From: Acidilobaceae archaeon
GTDB lineage: Archaea > Thermoproteota > Thermoprotei_A > Sulfolobales > Acidilobaceae
DNA: 64,000 nt
Assembly: GCA_027037535.1 (NCBI GenBank)
Contig: JALVZQ010000003.1
Coordinates: 124,001-188,000, forward strand
Reading direction: 5' to 3'
Made by a program: the position numbers and the translations under genes. Positions 1-7,563 of this stretch are shown here, piece by piece. Below the pieces are notes generated by a model. The model was not told where the DNA came from, did not search any database, and saw only the letters and a list, made by a program, of their open reading frames with translations. Numbering within the stretch: position 1 is the first letter of the stretch; every line of letters begins with the position of its first letter.

Positions 1-999
1 ATGATGCCATACAGGACACTCCCACTGGCACCGGCCACATCTTATGCATCTGAGATGATCCCTTAAGCCGGGATCGAGTAGTGCTCTTCTCCGGCCATTA
101 TCTATGAGTACAAGATGTAGCTCTCTGGGGCCATGAGCGCCATAGACGCGTTTATGCTCGATATCGGCAGTGTTGCTGGGGCCGCTTATCACGTTGAGAT
201 AAGTTGGCGGGAAGAGACCCGCGTAGGCTGCCTGGACTAGAGCATAGCTTATCGCGTCGTTCAGGGTAGGCACTATTTTCTCAATCCCAGTGACGGCAAT
301 GTGAATCGGCGGATACCCGGTCACAAGCCGTATATTGCCCTCGTTCTCGACAAGCACGATTGACCCTGTGTCTGCTGCGACGGCATTAGCCCCTGAGACC
401 CCTACATCGGCCCTGTAATATATTTCTCGGAGGAATCGGCGGACAGCAGAGACTATATCTTCTGGCTCAGGGCTACTCGGTAGCTCGACTCCTAGCTTTT
501 CTCTAACCAGTCTAGCAGCCTGCTCTATTGTTAGATGTACGGCGGGCGCAGTCGTATGCATGGGTCTACCGTGTTCCAATTGTATAAGGAGTTGTCCAAG
601 GTCAGTCTCCCACACACGGTTACCCAGGGACTCAAGGTGCTCGCGTAGTCCGAGCTCCTCGGCGACTATACTCTTACTAAACACTACTAGTTTTCCAGAG
701 CCGACAAGGTCTCCTAGGATCTTCTGTGCCTCGTCCCTGTCTCCCGCGATATGGAGCACGCCATGATTACGCTCGAGTGACCTAGCCAACTGATCTATGT
801 AATAGTCTATGTTCTCTAACGCCTTCTTCTTAGCCTCGAGAACCTGTAAGCGGAGCTCCTCGACATAGGGGTACATTTCTTTTACTCGGAGATGCTTGCC
901 CTCGGCATTAGAAACACTCCTAGATATCGCCTCCGAGAACTCCGGGTCCTCGAGCCCCCTATAGATGTCTTCGAGGACCTTTTCCAATACTATGCTCAA
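1..999 (-). CDS. LUD-domain iron-sulfur protein (LutB-like), partial at window edge
   Basis: I translated this open frame by hand because it runs off the left edge (333 codons visible). It starts with TTG overlapping the TGA of the upstream CCG-domain gene (TTGA), with GGGG just before it. The body shows LUD-domain features: a GVSGANAVAADTGSIVLVEN-type strand-turn typical of LutB/YkgF proteins, followed by HGPRELHLVLIDNG. The last visible residues contain CIRCGRCQWECP, the start of a 4Fe-4S ferredoxin motif that would continue outside. LutB-type proteins act in lactate oxidation. Position at the 3' end of a GlcD/GlcF-like operon supports a role in transferring electrons from a 2-hydroxyacid. 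Family assignment is firm, substrate is inferred. Confidence 0.85.
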   Translation of the reverse strand, partial: MSIVLEKVLEDIYRGLEDPEFSEAISRSVSNAEGKHLRVKEMYPYVEELRLQVLEAKKKALENIDYYIDQLARSLERNHGVLHIAGDRDEAQKILGDLVGSGKLVVFSKSIVAEELGLREHLESLGNRVWETDLGQLLIQLEHGRPMHTTAPAVHLTIEQAARLVREKLGVELPSSPEPEDIVSAVRRFLREIYYRADVGVSGANAVAADTGSIVLVENEGNIRLVTGYPPIHIAVTGIEKIVPTLNDAISYALVQAAYAGLFPPTYLNVISGPSNTADIEHKRVYGAHGPRELHLVLIDNGRRRALLDPGLRDHLRCIRCGRCQWECPVWHH

Positions 1000-1973
1000 G
1001 GCCCCAGCCTCCTATACAATAATATGCTGAGATCCTGTATATCCCGTTCAATGCCCAGGCCCCGGTAAGCCCTCCGCAAATTAGAGTAACATATCGGGCA
1101 TAGCGTAACGATAGTCCCGCCACCAGCCTCATCCAGTTCTCTGGCACGAGTCTCAGCGATCCTCCGTGAAAGTCTGGGAGCAATGCTCTCGACTGGGCCG
1201 CCGCAGCAATAAGTCATTCGACCGCTCCTACGTGGCTCCACCACGGTATAGCCCGCTCTTCTCAGTAATTGTCTAGGCTCATCTATTATGTTCTCGTAGC
1301 GTGCATAGAAGCAGGGATCATGGATGACTACGCGTCCGGCGTCTCCTTGCTTAAACTGAAGTTTATCAATGTTCTCGGCGAGCACCTCTATATAGGACTT
1401 CACTATAGGAGCGAATCCCTCCACATACTGCGGGAATACCTTGCGGAGCACATGGGTTGTATGAGGATCAACTGTCACAATAGTCTCGGCCCCGACAGAC
1501 TCTAGTTTCTGCGCGACTCTCCTGGCGTGCTCCACGAATACCGTGTCTAGTCCCATATCGTAGAGCAAGACTCCACTATACGAGTCTACGCCCCCAGGAT
1601 AAGCTATCTCTACTCCCGCACGCCTTAGAAGCTCCACGATAGAGACAAGAACCTGCCTAGAATACTCGAGTTTCTCCCGTGAAGGGCGGACAACGATCTT
1701 TGAGAGGTTGGCAAGCCTCCCTAGTCTGCCCGCTGCTTTTAGGAGTAGTCCACCAGCCTTACCGCCCTCGAGCTTCTCGAGGTACTCTGCGAACTCCTCG
1801 ATATAGGGCAGTAACTGGTAGAGTCCACCAGTGTATAGTATTGTGTCTCCCTTCTCTGATAGACCCAGGCCAGTGCTCCAAGATGTGAGAAGGCCTTGGT
1901 CTCCTGGCACTGGTAGGCCTGTCCGCTTGATATTATCGGCTAGGATGCGGAGGATACTACGTACGTCTAGCAA
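996..1973 (-). CDS. CCG-domain (heterodisulfide reductase/GlcF-type) iron-sulfur subunit
   Basis: The 325-residue product carries two cysteine-rich CCG domains: one around HDPCFYARY..GRMTYCCGGP and a C-terminal TLCPICYSNL. It corresponds to the C-terminal two thirds of GlcF/LutA-like proteins, which pass electrons from a flavoprotein oxidase to the quinone pool or another acceptor. The N-terminal ferredoxin part is a separate gene upstream (1957-2307), overlapping by 17 bases in another frame. The ATG at 1973 begins MLDVRSILRILADN, a plausible N-terminus. The stop overlaps the TTG of the LUD gene, so the genes are translationally coupled. Function within the hydroxyacid oxidation complex is inferred from family and neighbours. 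Confidence 0.85.
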   Translation of the reverse strand: MLDVRSILRILADNIKRTGLPVPGDQGLLTSWSTGLGLSEKGDTILYTGGLYQLLPYIEEFAEYLEKLEGGKAGGLLLKAAGRLGRLANLSKIVVRPSREKLEYSRQVLVSIVELLRRAGVEIAYPGGVDSYSGVLLYDMGLDTVFVEHARRVAQKLESVGAETIVTVDPHTTHVLRKVFPQYVEGFAPIVKSYIEVLAENIDKLQFKQGDAGRVVIHDPCFYARYENIIDEPRQLLRRAGYTVVEPRRSGRMTYCCGGPVESIAPRLSRRIAETRARELDEAGGGTIVTLCPICYSNLRRAYRGLGIERDIQDLSILLYRRLGP

Positions 1974-2307
1974 ACACCTGCACCCTATTTATGCTGTGAG
2001 TCCTTGAGGCTTTTAAACCCGGCTCGGCGACGAGGCCCCGTGCATTCCTAATTATCTCTGCTATAGGCAGAGCTATCGGGCATTTTAGCTCGCATGCACG
2101 GCAGAGCAGGCAACTATACAGGCTCTCTACTACATGGTTAGACGCCTCGACGTCTCCCTTCGCAAGCATATATGCTATGTTCACTCTCCCCCGGGGACCA
2201 TAGCCTCTATGTGGTCCAAGGGGCCTCGTCGGGCAGAGAGCCTCGCAGAAACCACAGTAAAGGCATTTTCCAGCCGTCTCGATTATCCTGGCTCTGGGAT
2301 CATTCAA
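1957..2307 (-). CDS. Ferredoxin-domain subunit (GlcF N-terminal half)
   Basis: The 116-residue protein has two 4Fe-4S motifs, CLYCGFCEALCP near residue 16 and CLLCRACELKCP near residue 66. This spacing is found in the N-terminal domain of GlcF and other succinate/heterodisulfide-reductase-like iron-sulfur subunits. It lies 2 bases after the GlcD-like gene and overlaps the CCG-domain gene by 17 bases. Together the two genes equal one full GlcF, so the subunit is either naturally split or a frameshifted ancestor. The neat N-terminus of the downstream gene favours a natural split. It probably relays electrons from the FAD subunit to the CCG subunit. Confidence 0.85.
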   Translation of the reverse strand: MNDPRARIIETAGKCLYCGFCEALCPTRPLGPHRGYGPRGRVNIAYMLAKGDVEASNHVVESLYSCLLCRACELKCPIALPIAEIIRNARGLVAEPGLKASRTHSINRVQVFARRT

Positions 2308-2309
2308 GG

Positions 2310-3749
2310 CTACAGCACCTTGCCCGGGTTGAGTAGTCCCTTCGGGTCGAATGCTTTCTTAATCTCCTTCATGAGCTGGAGCGCTTTGAGACTATTCTTG
2401 TATTCGAGCTCCATTCTTAGGCCCTGCTTCTTTAATAGCCCGATGCCGTGCTCTGCGCTAATACTTCCTCCCAGCTTTAGGGCTATCTCCATGACCTCAT
2501 GGAACCACTGCTCGACCCGCTTTCTCTCCTCTTCATCCTCTGCATTGAAGCCGACCGCCGGGTGTAGGTTACCGTCGCCTATGTGGCCGCCGATAAAAAC
2601 AGTGAAGCCATATTTCTCGCCGAGGCCCCGTATCAGTGTTACGGCCTCCGGCACCTTGCTAGGAGGCACTACTATGTCCTCTATCATGACCATTATACGG
2701 CCACTGGAGCCTTCCTTTTCTAGAGTATATCGTGCTTGCCCAGTGAACAGGTTCTTTCTCACAGCGAATAGCTTCTTATCATGTGCCTCCTTGTCGCCAT
2801 GCGCTGTGATTATAGTATGTGCACCGTGGCTTTCTAGTAGGCTTGTAAGCGTGTCGAGTATTCTCTGATTGGATTCTGGACTAGTCTCTATCCCTACGAG
2901 GAACAAGTTTCCTTTGGGCTCATAGGGGAGATCGAGGCTCTTGCTCGCATAATCTACAGTTGCAGAATCCATGAATTCTAGCATGAAGGGATTCAGCCTG
3001 CTCCTTCTTATCTCTATGAATGCCTCCATTAGATCCTCTAAGCTATCGAAGAATGATAACGCGTAAACTGTGTCCTCTGGCAGAGGAGTTATCCGGAGGA
3101 CAGCTCGTGTAACAATGCCGAGGGTGCCCTCGCTCCCCACTATGAGGCGTGCGAGATCATAGCCAGATCTACACTTAACAGTATAACATCCAAGGTTTAG
3201 GATAGATCCCTCCTCATCGGCTATACCTAGCCTAACTGCCAGGAGCCAGTCACGCATAGTACCATACTTGGCTCCACGGAGTCCTCCCGCCCCATTATTT
3301 ATTGCTCCGCCAATAGTAGCAACACTACTGCTAGCAGGATCCACGGGAAACATGTATCTATACTTTGCAAGCTCGGCATTGAGATCCTCCATCCTCACAC
3401 CAGGCTCCACAACTACATAATTGTCTACAATGTTAATCTCGAGAACCCTGTTCATCCGCTCCATGCTGACAACAATTCCCGGCTCCAGCGGAACACTGTT
3501 GCCGGAGAGACTCGTACTAGAACCCTGCGGGTAAATCGGCACATTATACTTGTACGCGGTTTTCAGGATCAAGGAGACGTCTTTTTCCTCTTCTGGGAAA
3601 ACCACTGCTTTTACATGGCTCCCCCTTATACCGCTGGGCTCCCTGGTGTAGAGTATTGCTATTGCTGGATCATCTATAACCTTGGCTTTTCCCAATCGGC
3701 GTCTAAGCTCTTTTATCGCGTTGTCTATGTTGGACGACAGTTCTGGCAC
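2310..3749 (-). CDS. FAD-linked 2-hydroxyacid oxidase/dehydrogenase (GlcD / D-lactate dehydrogenase family)
   Basis: The product is 479 residues, the usual length of GlcD-type VAO-family flavoproteins. Residues ~45-180 form the PP-loop FAD-binding domain (PQGSSTSLSGNSVPLEPG, then GGAINNGAGGLRGAKYG). The C-terminal half is the FAD-oxidase_C domain with the metal/substrate histidine region GGHIGDGNLHPAV and SAEHGIGLLKK. The family oxidises D-lactate, glycolate or similar 2-hydroxyacids; the exact substrate cannot be read from sequence. It starts at GTG (3749) and is the first gene of the minus-strand operon with the two iron-sulfur genes and the LUD gene. A TATA-like TGTATATAG sits roughly 30-40 bases upstream of the start. 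Confidence 0.9.
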   Translation of the reverse strand: MPELSSNIDNAIKELRRRLGKAKVIDDPAIAILYTREPSGIRGSHVKAVVFPEEEKDVSLILKTAYKYNVPIYPQGSSTSLSGNSVPLEPGIVVSMERMNRVLEINIVDNYVVVEPGVRMEDLNAELAKYRYMFPVDPASSSVATIGGAINNGAGGLRGAKYGTMRDWLLAVRLGIADEEGSILNLGCYTVKCRSGYDLARLIVGSEGTLGIVTRAVLRITPLPEDTVYALSFFDSLEDLMEAFIEIRRSRLNPFMLEFMDSATVDYASKSLDLPYEPKGNLFLVGIETSPESNQRILDTLTSLLESHGAHTIITAHGDKEAHDKKLFAVRKNLFTGQARYTLEKEGSSGRIMVMIEDIVVPPSKVPEAVTLIRGLGEKYGFTVFIGGHIGDGNLHPAVGFNAEDEEERKRVEQWFHEVMEIALKLGGSISAEHGIGLLKKQGLRMELEYKNSLKALQLMKEIKKAFDPKGLLNPGKVL

Positions 3750-4294
3750 CCATATATTCTAGTAGCTATGATAACCCTATATACACAGGTGATTGAGATA
3801 AATCCTTATAGCCGATTATTTTTATCTAATGTTATTCTAATAAGAGTTTAAGGATGCTAGGAATATTCTGGGGAGCGGGGTCATATAAGGGGATGTATCG
3901 TTTGTCTTTCTAGATTTATTTTTGCCGGATAAGATTAGTTAGCGGGTAATGTTTAATTAATAAGGGTATTCCATAAGAGTGTAGAACCTATTGTAGTATT
4001 TTCTATTATAAAAATTTTAAATAATTTAATTTTTTATTATTGTTAGGATATCTATACTTGCATAATTTAAGTGTATAATTTGTCTTTGTGATTGAGAATG
4101 AAGGTGTAGAAGGTTTGTTATGGTGGATATTTAATTCGTTCTGTGGATATATAATTCTAAATATTTTATATAATAGTAAATAATGAGCGTCATTAATTAG
4201 TTGATTTAAGATATAGTATTTATCAATAGAAAAATTAATATACCTAGTAGTTGATCATACATGTTATGCAGTAATATGTAAAAGGTGTAGAAAA
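3750..4294. other. AT-rich divergent intergenic region
   Basis: About 545 bases separate the divergent GlcD-like gene and the roadblock gene. No convincing ORF or structured RNA is visible. It must hold both promoters. The left edge contains TATA-like GTGTATATAGG for the minus-strand operon. The right edge contains ATTAATATA near 4232 and an AGGTG ribosome site just before ATG 4295. A pair of near-identical 15-nt direct repeats is listed separately. Confidence 0.6.
4123..4157. repeat. Two 15-nt direct repeats with 20-bp period (possible operator)
   Basis: GTGGATATTTAATTC at 4123 and GTGGATATATAATTC at 4143 differ at one base and start exactly 20 bp apart, two helical turns. They lie about 140-170 bases upstream of the roadblock operon in an otherwise featureless AT-rich region. 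Such spacing is typical of protein sites bound on one DNA face; the role is inference only. Confidence 0.35.
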
Positions 4295-4660
4295 ATGTCG
4301 GTAGCAGTAGGAAGAGTATTAACCGATATTATGAGAGTTCCCGGAGTATCGGCTGTGTTTGTTGTAAGCAAAGAAGGATTCATCGTAGAGAAAGCTATTG
4401 GCGGAGGACTAGACATCGACGAAGACGCAGCAGCTGCAATGATAACAACAGTCTACGGATCAACTTCGCAGCTTGGCGATGAGCTCAAACTCGGTACGCC
4501 TGATACAGTAACACTCGAATATCCAGGACACTACGTGCTTCTCCACGATCTCGGTGGAGACCATATGGTTGTTGTTATTGCAGAGAAAGCAAAAGCCATA
4601 CTCGGAAGACTCAGGTACGAGATAAAGAAGCAGGCTCCGAGAATAAAGCAGTCGTTGTAA
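4295..4660 (+). CDS. Roadblock/LC7 domain protein
   Basis: The 121-residue protein is a single roadblock/LC7 (MglB/longin-like) domain: a helix (VLTDIMRVPGVSAVFVVSKEG), the central strand pair ending in VTLEYPGHYVLLHDL, and a closing HMVVVIAEKAKAILGRLR helix. Roadblock proteins form dimers that regulate small GTPases or scaffold motility/polarity complexes. No GTPase gene is visible nearby. ATG at 4295 is preceded by AGGTG about 8 bases upstream. It is the first gene of a compact plus-strand unit, followed 24 bases later by an unknown gene and then by a protein with a similar N-terminal fold fused to zinc ribbons. Cellular role unknown. Confidence 0.85.
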   Translation: MSVAVGRVLTDIMRVPGVSAVFVVSKEGFIVEKAIGGGLDIDEDAAAAMITTVYGSTSQLGDELKLGTPDTVTLEYPGHYVLLHDLGGDHMVVVIAEKAKAILGRLRYEIKKQAPRIKQSL

Positions 4661-4684
4661 CCCCTGTAGGAGGGATAAAGACGT

Positions 4685-5200
4685 ATGGGAGAGGAGTTAA
4701 CATTGAGTGAAAAAATCACTATACCGAGCGGCTTGATAAACGCAGTAATAGCCGGATACCAGATAGCCCTAAACAAAACTCTAGGAAAAGGAGCGGCTGC
4801 TATGACCCAGCTGTTAATACGGGATATAGGAGAAGTCTTAGAACAGCTCCTGGAAGACTCCGGATTCGAGCTCCATGAAATAACTGACCTGCAAAGCGAT
4901 ATAAAAAAGGCGTTCAGTATGTTGGGAATAAGCGATGATGTAGAAGTCGAAGTACCAAACAATGGAACATCACAAGGAGACAAATACATAATAAAAATCT
5001 ATGACAGCGTCTTTAAACCCGTGGCAAGGACGCTGTATAAGAAAGGTATAAACTATACACTGAGCCCAGAATCATTCATAGCCGCTGCAATAGTAAGAAT
5101 GGCGATCCGTAAAATCAAGCCTGACGCCCAGATAAGAGTCAAGGTTCTCCCACAAAAAACTCCGGACGAGCCTTTAGTAGTAGAGGTAATCATACGATAA
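4685..5200 (+). CDS. Conserved hypothetical protein of the roadblock gene cluster
   Basis: I do not recognise this 171-residue protein. It has no transmembrane segment or cysteine cluster. The first half is helical (INAVIAGYQIALNKTLGKGAAAMTQLLI), followed by an alternating strand/helix C-terminal half (QIRVKVLPQKTPDEPLVVEV). Its architecture vaguely recalls V4R/heme-NO-binding-like folds, but I see no zinc ligands and do not claim that. AGGAGGGATA lies just before the ATG. Its position between a roadblock protein and a roadblock-like/zinc-ribbon membrane protein suggests the three work together. Confidence 0.75.
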   Translation: MGEELTLSEKITIPSGLINAVIAGYQIALNKTLGKGAAAMTQLLIRDIGEVLEQLLEDSGFELHEITDLQSDIKKAFSMLGISDDVEVEVPNNGTSQGDKYIIKIYDSVFKPVARTLYKKGINYTLSPESFIAAAIVRMAIRKIKPDAQIRVKVLPQKTPDEPLVVEVIIR

Positions 5201-5250
5201 TTTTTTCTTCTCAACCCTCACACTGTTCAGCGCGGAGGAGGAAATTTTAA

Positions 5251-6078
5251 ATGCAAGAGAAAAGACCCAGTCAAACCTCTGACCTCGAGGACCTTTCAAG
5301 AATTAAAGAGTTTACCTCAAAGCTAACAGGCTTAGAATATCTTGTAATATCAATCGATGGTCTACCAGCCGCATATATGAATACATCATCTGGAAAGGCA
5401 GAAGCAATTGCTGCACTAAGCGTAGATATCGTAGAGTCATCGTATAAAACTATAAAAGAAATTATCGGGAAACAAAAAGGAACAATATATATAGACACCG
5501 GCGAGGGAAAGGCTCTTGCCCTAACTAAAAGCCGCGAATTACTGGTAACCCTATATGGCGATTTCAATACTGTGCAGGGCGCCCTCTATCCTATATCATT
5601 ATATCTCGAAGGTAAGAAGATTACTTGTAAATCATGTAATGCTGATCTAACACTAGCCACCTATAAATGTCCACATTGTGGTTCTATAGTTCCCTTTGCA
5701 TCAAATGAATGTCCGGTTTGTAGAAGAGACATTACGGTAAAGAAGTGCCCTTCATGCGGGTCATATATTACTTCTATGGGAGAACCTGCAACAAATGTAG
5801 ATGAAGCTAATGTTGAAACGTCCACTGATACTACCATGCAAGATTTCAAAAAAGTGAAACGTATAAATAGGAAAACTTTTCTAATACTCTCTGCGAGCTC
5901 GTCTATAATAGGTATTATGACCGGTTATCTAAGTAGTCTGGCATGGGGAATTATCGAAGGCCTTATAATTGGTGTCGGGATAGGCGGCTTAATCGGCCTT
6001 CTAGGCGGGATGTCTGAGCTACAGGTTCTAGAGAAAAGTTATAGACGGAACCTCGAGAAGAAATCATTAGAGTCATGA
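5251..6078 (+). CDS. Roadblock-like domain protein with zinc ribbons and C-terminal membrane hairpin
   Basis: The 275-residue protein has three parts. Residues ~15-120 resemble a roadblock/LC7-like sensor (FTSKLTGLEYLVISIDGLPA). Residues ~125-175 contain four CxxC pairs (CKSC, CPHC, CPVC, CPSC), a double zinc ribbon. Residues ~208-255 form a pair of hydrophobic segments rich in glycine (IIEGLIIGVGIGGLIGLLGG), probably a membrane hairpin. The arrangement suggests a membrane-anchored adaptor facing the cytoplasm. GGAGGA lies before ATG 5251. Its 3' end overlaps the convergent gene 6039-6812 by 40 bases. Partner and function are unknown. Confidence 0.75.
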   Translation: MQEKRPSQTSDLEDLSRIKEFTSKLTGLEYLVISIDGLPAAYMNTSSGKAEAIAALSVDIVESSYKTIKEIIGKQKGTIYIDTGEGKALALTKSRELLVTLYGDFNTVQGALYPISLYLEGKKITCKSCNADLTLATYKCPHCGSIVPFASNECPVCRRDITVKKCPSCGSYITSMGEPATNVDEANVETSTDTTMQDFKKVKRINRKTFLILSASSSIIGIMTGYLSSLAWGIIEGLIIGVGIGGLIGLLGGMSELQVLEKSYRRNLEKKSLES

Positions 6079-6812
6079 TAGCATTCTGTATCTATAATTT
6101 TTTCGTCCTGCAGAATAATCATAGAATATCTACAATTATCTTCTATGTTCTCGGTGCTTGTTAAACAATAGACTAGGCCATTGCCGTTCTTATAATATCC
6201 CATTCCGTCGAGAATAGTGTTCAATAATAGCTCCGTGAGGTCTATAGAAGGATTCTTTTCCTTCATATATCTTACACATTCTCTCAGTATATTGTTGGAT
6301 ATTCCTTCTATCTTGTTATACTTTTCATTAGTTTCTGGTTGTTGACTGAGTAGATTAAGCCTATCATTATAACCGAATAGGGCTAGTAGATTTGTAAACA
6401 CAGTCTCAATATCATTACTATAGATTATTATTGCTTTTAATGAGGTTGCCCTAGTAATTTCAATATCTATCATATCGTCTGAAACGGTAAAGATCTCATA
6501 TAATACGCCATAAATACTTTTCCTGTCGAAGCTTTCATCAAGGTTCGTTATTATTACATAATTATCCGGATTCTTTCTTAGCAATCTTATTTCATAATAG
6601 TCCGATAAATTATTTGAGTCTGCTTCAAACATGATCCTAATAGTGCATTTTTCACCTAACTCATTACATAATTCGTCGAAGTCGCTCAACGTCTCGTATA
6701 TTAATTTTCTTAGCTCTCCATGCTCCTCGACTCTTTCGTAGCCAGTTTTTATTATCTCTCTGAACTGTATTGGTTGAAGTTCTATAGCTCTTGACTCAGC
6801 ATATTTATACAT
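6039..6812 (-). CDS. Hypothetical protein, convergent to the roadblock operon
   Basis: This 257-residue product is unrecognised. It is rich in D, E, N and I with no cysteine motif, no signal peptide and no membrane segment, and reads as a soluble alpha/beta protein (IEITRATSLKAIIIYSNDIETVF). The codon pattern and absence of stops across 774 bases support a real gene. Its ATG at 6812 opens into the large AT-rich gap. The gene is noticeably AT-richer than the housekeeping genes around it, a possible sign of transfer. The C-terminal coding end overlaps the zinc-ribbon gene by 40 bases. Confidence 0.6.
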   Translation of the reverse strand: MYKYAESRAIELQPIQFREIIKTGYERVEEHGELRKLIYETLSDFDELCNELGEKCTIRIMFEADSNNLSDYYEIRLLRKNPDNYVIITNLDESFDRKSIYGVLYEIFTVSDDMIDIEITRATSLKAIIIYSNDIETVFTNLLALFGYNDRLNLLSQQPETNEKYNKIEGISNNILRECVRYMKEKNPSIDLTELLLNTILDGMGYYKNGNGLVYCLTSTENIEDNCRYSMIILQDEKIIDTECYHDSNDFFSRFRL

Positions 6813-7563
6813 GGCTAGTTTCCCTCCCCTCTTTCCATTATTTAGGCTAGTGGGGGTTGAAAAGTCTACTCATATTATTGTTATTTATTAAGACAACTTG
6901 TCTCAGTGTAAATACAATGTAGTATTACACAGAGAATGTTTGTAGAATATTACGTAAGTTCTTATTATAGTTATATTTAAAATACATTGTTTTATTCTAA
7001 CTGATAGTAGATAGGTCTAGTATAAATATTATTAAATATTTATAATATTAAAATATTCGGGGAATTGTGAGAAATTGTATTGGTTAATAAGCGCCCTAAT
7101 ATGGGGACTCTAGAGAATTGTATAATTCTATAGATCGTGAACAATCGTAAGTTTCAATAGTTTCAATAGGAAAGTATTCATATACTAGAAGCATTAGGTT
7201 TTTGATATATAATATGCCATGTCTCCTATTCTTAGTTGATATTATTAAATTAACTAAATATATTAACTTAATAAAATAATTAGTAGATGTAATTTAGTAG
7301 AACCCACTTATAATCATTAACACAAAAACCTTGTCTTCAATAAACGACGATTCCGCAAACAGTAAACTGTCAAAGATGAAAACATCTAGAAAAGATAAAT
7401 CATAGATAGAGATTCCCACATGCATAGATTATATATGGTAGAGAAATCATAGGGAAAAGGCCGCTATGATTATATGCCTGAATACCTCGAATGCTAATGC
7501 TGACTACAGACCCGGGGAAATTCAACGAGACGAAACTAACTTAAGAAAAGGTGTGTCTATACA
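6813..7563. other. AT-rich 751-base divergent gap without recognised gene
   Basis: Between divergent genes (6812 minus, 7564 plus). Very AT-rich in the middle (7000-7290) with short runs such as tandem TTTCAATAG at ~7153. I checked for tRNA, C/D-box and CRISPR signals and found nothing convincing. The last 30 bases carry AAGGTGTG, a likely ribosome site for the ATPase gene. Otherwise no supported feature. Confidence 0.5.

Noticed and set aside
2134-2868. 244-residue plus-strand ORF opposite the GlcD-like gene
   Set aside because: Antisense to a clear flavoprotein gene; serine/proline/leucine-rich shadow composition.
7450-7500. C/D-box-like ATGATTA and CTGA motifs before the ABC-ATPase gene
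   Set aside because: Boxes are only a few bases apart, leaving no guide region; C box is imperfect.
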